Virus record (IMG/VR): IMGVR_UViG_3300036389_000010
Location: 1-23,292 of that record
Strand: one strand, 5' to 3'
DNA: 23,292 nucleotides
Source of the DNA: a virus
Shown piece after piece: positions 1 through 8,171 of the stretch. Each line of letters opens with the position of its first letter. Within the stretch, counting starts at the first letter, position 1. The translations under genes were made by a program, and so were the position numbers. The notes below the pieces were generated by a model. That model was given only the letters and a program-made list of their open reading frames with translations. It was not told the DNA's origin and did not search any database.

Positions 1-291
1 ATGATGCAGATCCCGCTCAGCCTCTCTGGCCCCCCTGAGGCTTTCGCCAAGGCCGTCCAGGCTCATGTTGAGGCCTGCACGGCCCACATGATGGGGAAGC
101 CAGGTAAGGCCGCCCCGATCGCATCTGACATGGTTGCCAAGGTCGTTGCGCGCCAACCGCAGGAAGGCCCAGTCGCCACACGGGGGCCCGACCGCTTCGT
201 AGTCCTGCCCTACACCATCATCGACGACACGCCGCGAACTCCTGAACAGCAGCTCGCGATCGACACTCTCAGGGACACCATCATCAAGTAA
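1..291 (+). CDS. hypothetical small protein upstream of terminase
   Basis: The frame encodes 96 residues and ends in TAA at 289-291. It begins with two consecutive ATG codons at the first base of the window, so the true start could lie upstream. I recognise no domain, signal peptide or membrane segment. The C-terminal third (VVLPYTIIDDTPRTPEQQLA) looks like a short strand followed by a helix. It sits 33 bp ahead of the small-terminase-like gene on the same strand, so it is probably the last gene of the preceding phage module. Its function is unknown; the coding call rests on protein-like composition and collinearity. Confidence 0.55.
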   Translation: MMQIPLSLSGPPEAFAKAVQAHVEACTAHMMGKPGKAAPIASDMVAKVVARQPQEGPVATRGPDRFVVLPYTIIDDTPRTPEQQLAIDTLRDTIIK

Positions 292-324
292 CCGGAGGCA
301 GGCGCTCAAACCGCCTGAGCCGAT

Positions 325-615
325 TTGAAAAACAATCAAGTTTTATCAAGCGTCGGAGGGAAGCGCGCCGGAGCCGGGCGGAAAAAGGGTAGCCCGAACA
401 AGACGACGGCGCTGCTCAAAGACGCGATCATCAAGGCTGCTGAGGCTGTTGGTGAGGACATGCAGGGCAAGGGCAAGCTGACCGGCTATTGCAAGTTCCT
501 TGCGAAGAATGAGCCCAAGGCATTTGCGGGCCTCCTTGGACGAGTCCTGCCGATGCAAGTGACAGGCGAGGGCGGCGGCGCACTGATCGTCGAGATCAAG
601 CGCTTTGCGGATTAG
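325..615 (+). CDS. putative small terminase subunit / DNA-packaging protein
   Basis: This 96-residue basic protein lies immediately before the large terminase, the usual place for the small subunit that recognises phage DNA. Residues 11-27 hold a Gly/Arg/Lys-rich motif (VGGKRAGAGRKKGSPNK) that commonly opens small phage packaging proteins. The rest is helical and ends in a short segment (LLGRVLPMQVTGEGG) that I associate with the same group in alphaproteobacterial phages. The start is TTG at 325; no in-frame ATG precedes the basic motif. Its end overlaps the terminase start by 11 bp, which suggests translational coupling. It is shorter than classical small terminases of about 140-180 residues, so the role is inferred mainly from position and motif. 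Confidence 0.6.
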   Translation: MKNNQVLSSVGGKRAGAGRKKGSPNKTTALLKDAIIKAAEAVGEDMQGKGKLTGYCKFLAKNEPKAFAGLLGRVLPMQVTGEGGGALIVEIKRFAD

Positions 616-1960
616 CCTGCCGAATGGCTGGACGCCTCGGCATTACCAGCGCCCGTTGTGGAATTACCTGGAGCGGGGTGGCAAGCGGGCTATCGAGATC
701 GCCCATCGCCGCTGGGGCAAAGACGATGTGGCTTTGCATCGTACCGCGATCGCGGCTCATGAGCGCGTCGCGTCGTATTGGCACTGCCTGCCTGAGTTCG
801 CCCAAGCTCGCAAGGCGGTGTGGACGGCGGTCAGCCCTCATACGGGCAAGCGCAGAATAGACGAGGCCTTCCCGGTTGCTCTGCGGCAAAGCACCAATGA
901 CAACGAGATGTTTATTCGCTTCAAGAACGGATCGACATGGCAGGTTATTGGATCTGACCGTTACGATGGTCTTGTTGGTGCTGGCGTTGCTGGCGTTGTG
1001 TTTTCGGAGTTTGCGCTCTCCAATCCCTCGTCTTGGGGCTATATCCGCCCGATGGTGGAGGAGAACGATGGCTGGGCCACGTTCATCACCACGCCGCGTG
1101 GCCGAAACCACGCCAAGGCCATGCTGGACATGGCAAAGGCAAATCCCAAGTGGTTTGCTGAGGTTTCGACGGTTCACGACACGGGCGCGCTGAGCCCGGA
1201 ACAGCTTTCCGAGTCCTTGGCCGAGTATGTCGCGCTGTATGGCGAGGACGTAGGTCAGGCCCAGTTTGATCAGGAATATCTCTGCTCGTTCAACGCGGCG
1301 ATCCTTGGCGCCTACTTCGCCCGAGAGATGATGGCGCTCCGGGCCGATGGCAGGATCAAGGAGATTGAGCCTGTTCCTGGAAAGCCCGTGCACCGGGCTT
1401 GGGACATCGGCGTGCGGGACGACACCAGCATCTGGTGGTTTCAGGTGGTGGGTGGCCAGCCGCTGATCTTTGACTGCTACACGGCATCCGGCGCCGGCGT
1501 GGACCACTATGCGGAGGTCGTTCACGGCAAGCCGTATGCGCCTGGAACGGACTTTGTGCCGCATGACGCCAAGGTCAAGGAATGGGGCACGGGGCGCACC
1601 CGTGTCGAGACGATGGAAGCGCTGGGATTGAAGCCTCAGCTCGTGCCGATGGCGACGTTCCTGGATGGCATCAACGCAGCCCGCCTGACGCTGAAGAAGG
1701 CGGTCTTTCATCCTCGCTGCGAGGACAAGGGAATTGCCGCGCTGGAGCAGTACCGGCGCGAATGGGACGACGAGAAAAAGACGTTCAAGGCCACTGACGT
1801 GCACGACTGGACGGCGCATCTGTCTGCGGCGTTCCGGTACCTGTCGCTGTCATGGCGCAACGTGGCCGAGGTGATCGAGGAGTCCAAGCGGGTTCCGAAG
1901 CCAGGCCAATTCATTCCCCCGCCAGTGCAGGTGAGCACTGGCAAGAGGATTCGTGTATGA
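605..1960 (+). CDS. terL: terminase large subunit (packaging ATPase and nuclease)
   Basis: This 451-residue protein is the motor that translocates DNA into the prohead and cuts it. The N-terminal ATPase half has a Walker A-like loop at residues 34-41 (HRRWGKDD), a Walker B-like strand ending in VVFSEF with the catalytic Glu at 135, and a coupling motif TTPRGR at 162-167. The nuclease half shows the RNase H-like acidic set: Asp267 in AWDIGVRDD, Asp321 in PHDAK, and Asp401 with His405 in HDWTAH. The usual Ser/Thr after GK is Asp40, and the usual Walker B Asp is Ser134. I recall both variants from related phage terminases, so the enzyme is probably active. The TTG start at 605 overlaps the upstream gene. 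Its TGA overlaps the portal ATG as ATGA. Confidence 0.93.
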   Translation: MRISLPNGWTPRHYQRPLWNYLERGGKRAIEIAHRRWGKDDVALHRTAIAAHERVASYWHCLPEFAQARKAVWTAVSPHTGKRRIDEAFPVALRQSTNDNEMFIRFKNGSTWQVIGSDRYDGLVGAGVAGVVFSEFALSNPSSWGYIRPMVEENDGWATFITTPRGRNHAKAMLDMAKANPKWFAEVSTVHDTGALSPEQLSESLAEYVALYGEDVGQAQFDQEYLCSFNAAILGAYFAREMMALRADGRIKEIEPVPGKPVHRAWDIGVRDDTSIWWFQVVGGQPLIFDCYTASGAGVDHYAEVVHGKPYAPGTDFVPHDAKVKEWGTGRTRVETMEALGLKPQLVPMATFLDGINAARLTLKKAVFHPRCEDKGIAALEQYRREWDDEKKTFKATDVHDWTAHLSAAFRYLSLSWRNVAEVIEESKRVPKPGQFIPPPVQVSTGKRIRV

Positions 1961-4299
1961 CCGATTCCGCCGGCGTGGCCGGACATAGCGAAGCTGGCGA
2001 GCAGGATGAGCCCAAGACGGGCGAGTCCAAGCGCTGGCTTTCCATGATCGAAGACGCTGAGCACGCGTTCCGGGATTGGCAGAGCAAGGCCGACAATATC
2101 GACAAGCTCTATGCCAACCTGAATGATCTCGCGAGCGCTGGCCGCGACCGTCAGTTCCAGATGTTCTGGGCCAATATTCAGGTGCTAGGGCCGTCTGTGT
2201 ATTCCCGGCCGCCGGTGCCAGTCGTTGTCCCGCGGTTCAAGGACCGCAAGCCTGTGCCGCGGGCGGCGTCCGAATTGCTCGAGCGCTCGACAAGCGTCGG
2301 CTTCGAGCTGGAAGACATCGACGGCCTGATGCGCGCGGTGCGCGATGACCTTACCGTCGTGGCCCGTGGCTGCGCCTGGGTTCGCTACGAGACCAACGAT
2401 GACGGCAAAGGCCAGCGGGTCTGCTTCGACTTTGCAGACCGTAAGGACTTCCTACATCCCATGGCTCGGACCTGGAAGGAAGTGCCGTGGGTTTCAAAAC
2501 GGTCGTGGCTGACCGAAGACGCCATGGAGAAGCGCTTCAAGAAGCACTCCGGCAATGCCTACGAGAAAGCCTCATACGAGATCCGGAAGGACGATAACGG
2601 CCGAGAGAGCGAGAAGAAGGCCGGCGTTTGGGAGATCTGGCACAAGGAGGAGAACAAGGTCGTTTGGGTCACTGAGGGCGTGGAAGTCACGCTCGACGAG
2701 GACAAGCCGCACCTTGACCTTGAGGGATTCTTCCCGTGTCCGAAGCCGGCATATTCCACGGTTCAGCGCCGGTCGCTGCTGCCCGTGCCGGACATGCTGT
2801 TCTACAAGGACCAGCTTGAGGAGATTAACGAACTGACGGCGCGCATTGGCGCGCTGGCTGATGCAGTGCAGGTCCGCGGCTTCTACCCGGCTGGCGCCGG
2901 CGAGATTGGCGACGCCATCGAGACGGCGATCAAGTCCACCGTCAATAACCAGGTCCTGGTGCCCATCTCCAACTGGGCCATGGTCGGGCAGGGCGGCGTC
3001 AAGGACATGATCGTCTGGCTGCCAATCGACCAGATCACGACCACGATCGTGCAACTCGTGGAGCTTCGCCGGCAGATCATCGAGGACGTGTACGAGATCA
3101 CGGGCCTCTCGGACATCATGCGGGGTGCGACCGAGGCCAGCGAGACGGCCACGGCTCAGCAGCTCAAGAGCCAGTATGGGTCAGTCCGGATCAAGGATAG
3201 GCAGGCCGAGCTGGTGCGCTTCGCGCGCGATCTGGTGCGGATCGCCGCGGAGATCATGGCCGAGAACTTCTTGTCCAAGACGCTTCTGGAGATGTCGCAG
3301 TTCGATATCCCGACCGACGCGGACATCAAGAAACAGATCCAGCCGCTTGAGGCACAGATCAAGCAAATTATCGCCCAAGTCGAGCAGGCCAAGGCTGATC
3401 CGCAGTTGCAAGCGCAGGCTCAGCAAAACCCGCAGGCCGCTCAGCAGGTGCTCCAGCAGGCCCAGCAGCAAGCGCAGGGCCTCAAAGGCCAGATCGACAA
3501 GCTGAACGAGACGGCTACGGTCGAGAAGGTCATGAAGCTGCTTCGTGACCAGAAGATCAGGCCGTTTGTACTGGACATCGAGACGGACTCGACGATTGCG
3601 CCGGACGAGAATGCGCAGAAGCAGCGCGCCACCGAGTTTGTGACCGCTGTCGGCGGCTTCATGGGGCAGGTTATCCCCATGGTGCAGCAGGTGCCGCAGT
3701 CGGCAAAGCTCGCGGCCGAAACCCTGAAATACGTCGCAAGCCAGTTCCGCGCCGGCCGGCAGCTTGAGCAGACCATTGAGGAATTCGCCGACGACATGGC
3801 GGCGGTTGCAGCGCAGCCAAAGCAGGACCCGGCTGCGGCTGAGGGGGCTGCCAAGGCCGAGCAGGTCAAGCAGCAGATGGCCGTCGCGCAGGCTCGGCAT
3901 GACCGCGAGCAGCAGACCGCAGCCGTAGATCAGCAGCGCAAGGACGCCGAGGCCAAGGCGAACCAGGACCGCGAGATTGCGAAATACGACGCAGACATGC
4001 GCGGTAAGGCTGCTGTGCTCGACGCGACGCTCGCCAACCTCGGCGCCGAGGAACAGCGCAAGGCACAGGAGCACGGCCAGGCCATGGACAAGGGCGCTCT
4101 GGAGATCGAAAAGCTGCGGCTCGAGATCGAGGGTGTGAAGGTCAAGACGGCCTCGACGGTCGCGACCACTCAGGCCAAGGTCGATCAGGCTAACACGGCG
4201 ACGGACAACTCGATCCGCTCCACTGATGCGAGCGTGCAGGCAACGGCTGACAGCACTGCAATCAAGCGCGATGCAGCCAAGGCGAAGGAGCCGGCCTGA
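1957..4299 (+). CDS. portal protein (P22-like podovirus type)
   Basis: The portal forms the ring at the capsid vertex through which DNA enters and leaves. I chose ATG at 1957, in an ATGA overlap with the terminase stop, although the frame is open further upstream; this gives 780 residues. The core (about 30-450) has the features of P22-type portals: an N-terminal helical segment, a long helix near 285-310 (DQLEEINELTARIGALADAV), and the conserved stretch around 375-415 (YEITGLSDIMRGATEASETA). Residues about 455-520 are Gln/Ala-rich. The last roughly 150 residues are charged heptad-like coiled coil with many Ala, Gln, Lys and Glu, comparable to the helical barrel of long portals. Its TGA overlaps the next ATG (TGATG). 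Confidence 0.92.
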   Translation: MTDSAGVAGHSEAGEQDEPKTGESKRWLSMIEDAEHAFRDWQSKADNIDKLYANLNDLASAGRDRQFQMFWANIQVLGPSVYSRPPVPVVVPRFKDRKPVPRAASELLERSTSVGFELEDIDGLMRAVRDDLTVVARGCAWVRYETNDDGKGQRVCFDFADRKDFLHPMARTWKEVPWVSKRSWLTEDAMEKRFKKHSGNAYEKASYEIRKDDNGRESEKKAGVWEIWHKEENKVVWVTEGVEVTLDEDKPHLDLEGFFPCPKPAYSTVQRRSLLPVPDMLFYKDQLEEINELTARIGALADAVQVRGFYPAGAGEIGDAIETAIKSTVNNQVLVPISNWAMVGQGGVKDMIVWLPIDQITTTIVQLVELRRQIIEDVYEITGLSDIMRGATEASETATAQQLKSQYGSVRIKDRQAELVRFARDLVRIAAEIMAENFLSKTLLEMSQFDIPTDADIKKQIQPLEAQIKQIIAQVEQAKADPQLQAQAQQNPQAAQQVLQQAQQQAQGLKGQIDKLNETATVEKVMKLLRDQKIRPFVLDIETDSTIAPDENAQKQRATEFVTAVGGFMGQVIPMVQQVPQSAKLAAETLKYVASQFRAGRQLEQTIEEFADDMAAVAAQPKQDPAAAEGAAKAEQVKQQMAVAQARHDREQQTAAVDQQRKDAEAKANQDREIAKYDADMRGKAAVLDATLANLGAEEQRKAQEHGQAMDKGALEIEKLRLEIEGVKVKTASTVATTQAKVDQANTATDNSIRSTDASVQATADSTAIKRDAAKAKEPA

Positions 4300-4619
4300 T
4301 GCGCGGCACTTGGGTCTATCGAGGCGGCAAGCTTGTCGAGAAATTCGGGCCAGAGGACGTGCGGCCCGAGCCTGCGCGGTCTGATCTGCCCATGCCGATG
4401 CTGATCAGCGACGAGATGCAGGCCAGTGAGCACGTTGACGGCCAGTTCTACACGTCGAAGGCGGCCTATCGCGCGGTCACTCGTGCGAATGGGCTCACTG
4501 AGGTTGGCACCGAGCGGCCCAAGCCGCGCAAGCGCCAGCCTGTGAGCGACAAGGCAATTTCCGACGCGGTCGATAAGGCCGTGGCTGACTACAGCAAGGG
4601 CCGGCGTCCGGCCGCTTAG
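4299..4619 (+). CDS. conserved small head-region protein of unknown function
   Basis: This 106-residue protein starts at an ATG sharing one base with the portal stop. It opens with a short strand-like motif (MRGTWVYRGGKLVEK) and contains a central block (LISDEMQASEHVDGQFYTSK) followed by AYRAVTRANGLTEVG. I associate this arrangement with small proteins lying between portal and scaffold in alphaproteobacterial podovirus-like phages, but know of no assigned function. It has no cysteine, signal peptide or membrane segment. The C-terminus is basic and helical. Coupling to the portal suggests a role in head assembly or in controlling scaffold expression; this is inference from position. Confidence 0.75.
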   Translation: MRGTWVYRGGKLVEKFGPEDVRPEPARSDLPMPMLISDEMQASEHVDGQFYTSKAAYRAVTRANGLTEVGTERPKPRKRQPVSDKAISDAVDKAVADYSKGRRPAA

Positions 4620-4646
4620 CCGCATTCCCTCAGACGGAGATACTTC

Positions 4647-5804
4647 ATGACCGATGCAGCCATTGTCGCTGATAGCGCCCCCGTGTCCGACGCGCCCGCT
4701 GGGGGCGCCGTCATCAACGAGAACGCTCCAGGCTTCAATTCGCCGCTCGGCTCGCAGATTCCGCCCGACGCTCAGGCCAAGCCGGATGTTCCGGCCAAGC
4801 CCGCATCGCTCGACGACAGCATTGATCGCGCCATTGCGAAGAGCCAAGAGAAGCAGGCCGCGGCCGCCAAGACGCCCGAGCCCAAAGCCGACGCCAAGGC
4901 CGATGCGAAGGTTGAGCCAAAGGAGCCGCAGGCGCGCGGCGAGGGTGGCAAGTTCGCGGCCAAGGAGCCGGTGGTCGATCCGAAGGCCGCGCCGGCGCCG
5001 AAAGTGGCTGAGCCGGCCAAGCAGAGCTTCACGGCCAGCGACGCGCCCTCGCGCTTCTCGGACGATGCCAAGAAGGAATGGGCGACCGCGCCCGAGTCCG
5101 TGCGTCGTGAGACCGAGCGCGCGATCAAGGAGCTGACGGACGGCTTCCAGAAGTACAAGGGCGCGGCCGAGCGTGACGGTACTCTGAACGAATTCCACGA
5201 CATGGCGAAGGCCAGCGGCAAGGAGCTGTCCGGCGTCGTCCGTGAATATGTCAACATGGAGAACAAGCTTCGTCAGGACCCGATCGGCGGCCTGGACATG
5301 ATCTGCCAGCGCATGGGGCTGTCGCTGCGTGATGTGGCCGCTCATGTGATGGGCCAGAAGCCAGAGCAGGTGGCGAGCCAGCAGGACGCGACGATCCGTG
5401 AGCTGCGCGCCGAGCTTACCGCGATCAAGGAACAGGTCGGCGGCGTCACCCAGACGCTCCAGCAGCAGAGCCGCGATGCGACGCTCACTGAAGTCAACAA
5501 ATTCGCAGCGGATCATCCCCGCTTTGAAGAACTGGCCGACGCGATCAGCGAAGAGCTGAAGCACGGCTATTCGCTTGCCGAGGCCTATAGCAGAGCGGAG
5601 CGGCTCAACCCCGCACCCGCGGCAGCAGCCAAGGAAGATCCTCTCGCAGCCTCATCCGCTGCACCCGAGCCCCCGGTTCAACCCGACAAGGGCCAGAAGT
5701 CCATCAACGGCGCACCTTCCGCGGGCTCAACCCCGGCAGCGAAGAAGCGCGTTCCCAAATCCCTCGATGAAGCCCTTGACCGTGCCTTCGGGCAGGTGGG
5801 CTAG
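4647..5804 (+). CDS. putative scaffolding protein
   Basis: The 385-residue product lies between portal and major capsid, the standard place for a scaffold that templates prohead assembly and then leaves. Residues 1-130 are low-complexity Ala/Pro/Lys/Glu sequence, probably disordered. The middle is helical and contains a predicted coiled coil around 240-275 (TIRELRAELTAIKEQVGG). The C-terminus is basic and helical (KKRVPKSLDEALDRAF), resembling the short basic end by which P22-type scaffolds bind coat protein. A Shine-Dalgarno-like GGAG lies 8-12 bases upstream of ATG 4647. Low sequence conservation is normal for scaffolds, so the call rests on position, composition and the basic tail. Confidence 0.8.
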   Translation: MTDAAIVADSAPVSDAPAGGAVINENAPGFNSPLGSQIPPDAQAKPDVPAKPASLDDSIDRAIAKSQEKQAAAAKTPEPKADAKADAKVEPKEPQARGEGGKFAAKEPVVDPKAAPAPKVAEPAKQSFTASDAPSRFSDDAKKEWATAPESVRRETERAIKELTDGFQKYKGAAERDGTLNEFHDMAKASGKELSGVVREYVNMENKLRQDPIGGLDMICQRMGLSLRDVAAHVMGQKPEQVASQQDATIRELRAELTAIKEQVGGVTQTLQQQSRDATLTEVNKFAADHPRFEELADAISEELKHGYSLAEAYSRAERLNPAPAAAAKEDPLAASSAAPEPPVQPDKGQKSINGAPSAGSTPAAKKRVPKSLDEALDRAFGQVG

Positions 5805-5816
5805 GAGAACTAGACA

Positions 5817-6839
5817 ATGGCTATCAACCCGGTAACCGCTTATCAGCAGGTGCTTTCGATGGCACTTGAAGAGCGCTCGCCGGCTTGGCAGGACCTCGTT
5901 TCGAACGGAAACGCGCTTCTCGCCACGCTGCGGCGCAAGGGTCTGTGGGAGTCCTATTCCGGCCCCCGTATCCGTGAAACCCTCCAGATCGCAAAGCAGG
6001 ATGCCCAGTGGTATTCCGGTTATGACTTCCTGGACAATCCCCCGATCGAGCTGTTCAACGACGCCTACTACACTCCCAAGATGGTGGCTGTCCCGATCAG
6101 CCTGACCATGGAGGAAATCCTCAACAACCAGGGCGCCAATCAGCTCAAGCCGGTGCTGAAGTCCTACATGTCTGCCGCGGAGTCGTCGCTGGAAGATGCG
6201 ATGGACCAGGGTATTCACTCGGACGGTACGGCGAACGGCGGCAAGCAGATGACCGGCCTTGCGGCTGCGGTCCCGATTGTCACCAACTCGGGCACCTACG
6301 GCGGCATCGATCGTTCGGCCAATGCGATCTGGCGCACCACGACCTATGACGTGAACTCCGCGTTCACGACCATCGGCACGCAAGTGTCGTCCACCACGAT
6401 CCGGCCGTTCCTCAACCGCATCATGACGGCCCGCTCGCGCGGCCGGCGCCATGCGGATCTGCTCATCATGAGCCCGGAACACTACGAGGCCTACGACGCG
6501 GCGACGCTGGCAATCCAGCGCACGACCAACACCTCGAGCGAGCTCGGCAAGCTGGGCTTCTCGGCGCTGGAGTACATCGGCGGCGGCAAGCGTGCAGAGA
6601 TCGTCATGGATGGTGGCATCGGCTCCAACATGCCGGCGAACACCACCTACGGCCTGGATACCGACAGCCTTCGGCTTCGGTACAACCCGAGCCGCAACTT
6701 CGACAAGCTGTTCGAGGGCGACGGCCAGAAGCCTCTCAACCAAGACGCTCTGGCGCAGTTCATCGGGTGGATGGGCGAGCTGACCATGACGAACCCGCTG
6801 TTCAACTGGCGCATGTACGACAGCAACCCGGCGGCGTGA
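5817..6839 (+). CDS. major capsid protein
   Basis: This 340-residue protein follows the scaffold, is preceded by GGAGAA at a good distance from ATG 5817, and is followed directly by a strong terminator, as expected of the most abundant virion protein. I see the order of an HK97-fold coat: an N-terminal helix (residues 1-40), an extended stretch around LWESYSGPRI, a long spine-like helix near 95-130 (SLTMEEILNNQGANQLKPVL), a central domain including RRHADLLIMSPEHYEAYDAA at about 218-237, and a C-terminal sheet ending in ELTMTNPLFNWRMYDSNP. It appears to belong to a podovirus coat family common in Alphaproteobacteria. No separate protease gene is present nearby, and the N-terminus gives no sign of a long cleaved delta domain. 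Confidence 0.9.
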   Translation: MAINPVTAYQQVLSMALEERSPAWQDLVSNGNALLATLRRKGLWESYSGPRIRETLQIAKQDAQWYSGYDFLDNPPIELFNDAYYTPKMVAVPISLTMEEILNNQGANQLKPVLKSYMSAAESSLEDAMDQGIHSDGTANGGKQMTGLAAAVPIVTNSGTYGGIDRSANAIWRTTTYDVNSAFTTIGTQVSSTTIRPFLNRIMTARSRGRRHADLLIMSPEHYEAYDAATLAIQRTTNTSSELGKLGFSALEYIGGGKRAEIVMDGGIGSNMPANTTYGLDTDSLRLRYNPSRNFDKLFEGDGQKPLNQDALAQFIGWMGELTMTNPLFNWRMYDSNPAA

Positions 6840-6845
6840 TCTGAG

Positions 6846-6867
6846 GCGGCCTTCGGGCCGCTTCTTT
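6846..6867 (+). terminator. intrinsic terminator after major capsid gene
   Basis: A perfect 6-bp stem GCGGCC (6846-6851) and GGCCGC (6856-6861) encloses a TTCG tetraloop and is followed by TTCTTT. It begins 7 bp after the capsid stop and precedes the decoration-like gene. It probably terminates part of the transcription, lowering expression of genes downstream of the coat gene. Confidence 0.8.
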
Positions 6868-6896
6868 CCCCTTTCCCCAATTCGGAGACTTCTCAC

Positions 6897-7412
6897 ATGG
6901 CATACACCATCATGGACGAGGCGATGGGTCTTCCCAAAATCGCCGTGACCTCCACGGCGCCGTGGACTGGCGGCGGCTCTGCCGTTCCGCCCCTCGGCAC
7001 GATTGTCTCAGCCGTCGACCCCACCTATGGGACCGGCGAATTCATCTTCCTCAAAGGTGTTGCGTCCACGGTCGTTGGCTCGCTGGTCACCTATGACCAG
7101 ACGCTTGGCACCACGGCGCTTGCACCGGCCACCGGCGGCAACGGTCCTGTTGCGGTCGCTATGTCTGCGAATGTCGCCAACCAGTACGGCTGGTATCAGA
7201 TCGCGGGCGCGGCGGCTGTGAAGGCGCCGAACGCGATGACGCCGGGCGCGGACGTGTTCATGTTGGCGGCGACGCCGGGCAGTGTGGACGATACGCAGGT
7301 GAACGGCGAGCAGGTCGTCAATGCAAAGGTGTCGACCACCACCGGCACTCCGTCGACTGGCCTGGGCATTATCCAGATCAACCGGCCCTTCTTGCAGGGG
7401 CAGATCGTCTAA
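6897..7412 (+). CDS. putative head decoration / structural protein
   Basis: The 171-residue product is rich in Gly, Ala, Val and Thr, has few charged residues and no cysteine, and looks all-beta. It starts at ATG 6897 with GGAG about 10 bases upstream, and lies between two terminators directly after the major capsid gene. Position, size and composition fit a capsid-stabilising decoration protein. I cannot name a family with certainty. A minor head protein is the main alternative. Confidence 0.72.
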   Translation: MAYTIMDEAMGLPKIAVTSTAPWTGGGSAVPPLGTIVSAVDPTYGTGEFIFLKGVASTVVGSLVTYDQTLGTTALAPATGGNGPVAVAMSANVANQYGWYQIAGAAAVKAPNAMTPGADVFMLAATPGSVDDTQVNGEQVVNAKVSTTTGTPSTGLGIIQINRPFLQGQIV

Positions 7413-7420
7413 CGACAAAC

Positions 7421-7449
7421 AGGCGGGGCTTCGGCCCCGCCTTTCTTTT
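7421..7449 (+). terminator. strong intrinsic terminator after decoration-like gene
   Basis: A perfect 8-bp stem GGCGGGGC (7422-7429) and GCCCCGCC (7434-7441) encloses TTCG, is extended by one A:T pair, and is followed by TTTCTTTT (7442-7449). It lies in the 63-bp gap between the decoration-like gene and the next gene. This is the strongest terminator in the window. Confidence 0.88.
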
Positions 7450-7475
7450 GCGCCCTCTCAGACAGGAAGAGCCAA

Positions 7476-8171
7476 ATGTCTCTCGACAAGAACGACCCGC
7501 TGGTTATCCCCGTGTTCAAGATCCACACCACGAAGAACGAGGCCAAGAGCCGTGAGGCCGGCCGGCCGATCTATGACGACATGGAGATCGTGGAAGTGCG
7601 CTTCGCCGGCGACCGCAATAAGATCAGCATTTTCCCAGCGCATGCTATCTGCGGCGAAGCGCAGGACGAGCACGGCGATACCCTCAAGATCACCTATGCC
7701 GAGCGCTGGAGCGATCAATACAAGCGCTTCAAGGCGAAGGAGCATCAGGTCGCTGAGGGGACGCCGGTGGACGAGCTGCCGTTCCTGACGCAGGCCAAGC
7801 GCTCCGAGCTGAAGGCGCTCAGCATCTACACGGCGGAAGCTCTCGCTGCGCTCGACGGACAGCCGCTCAAGAACCTCGGGCAGGGTGGCCGCGATCTGAA
7901 GAACCAGGCGCAGGCCTACCTCGACAACGCCTCTGGCTCGGCCAATGTCATGAAGATGGCAGCGGAGATCGAGGAGCTGCGCCGCACTGTCGCCGAGCTA
8001 CGGGCCGACAAGGCCTCGCCCGACTCGCAATTCGCATCTTGGTCAGCCGACCAGATCAAAGACTGGATTGAGGAGAAGATCGGCGAACGTCCCAAGGGGA
8101 ACCCGTCGCATGCGACGCTGGTGAAGCGCGCCGAGGAAGTCGCCATCGGCCTTGCGGATGAGGCGGCCTGA
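7476..8171 (+). CDS. conserved structural-region protein, unknown function
   Basis: This 231-residue protein starts at ATG 7476 behind an AGGAAGAG Shine-Dalgarno. Residues 1-85 form a mixed alpha/beta region (PVFKIHTTKNEAKSREAGRP and onward). Residues about 96-150 look like a small helical hairpin unit (FLTQAKRSELKALSIYTAEA). A short coiled coil follows at 155-175 (AAEIEELRRTVAELRADK), then a C-terminal helical segment that resembles a small DNA-binding-type fold. I recognise it as a type of protein found between capsid and adaptor genes in rhizobial phages, without an assigned function. Its TGA overlaps the next ATG (ATGA), so it is probably co-expressed with the head-tail joining proteins. 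Confidence 0.75.
   Translation: MSLDKNDPLVIPVFKIHTTKNEAKSREAGRPIYDDMEIVEVRFAGDRNKISIFPAHAICGEAQDEHGDTLKITYAERWSDQYKRFKAKEHQVAEGTPVDELPFLTQAKRSELKALSIYTAEALAALDGQPLKNLGQGGRDLKNQAQAYLDNASGSANVMKMAAEIEELRRTVAELRADKASPDSQFASWSADQIKDWIEEKIGERPKGNPSHATLVKRAEEVAIGLADEAA

Noticed and set aside
596-1819. Long minus-strand open frame opposite the terminase
   Set aside because: It lies inside a gene with clear terminase motifs. Its Arg/Leu/His-rich product shows no domain; it is a GC-rich antisense shadow.
3181-4074. Leu-rich minus-strand frame that could be mistaken for a membrane protein
   Set aside because: Its Leu richness comes from reading Gln/Lys/Glu coiled-coil codons of the portal backwards, and charged residues break every hydrophobic run.
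4185-5564. 459-codon minus-strand frame opposite portal end and scaffold
   Set aside because: The + strand genes are well supported, and this product is Arg/Leu/Gly-rich without recognisable structure.
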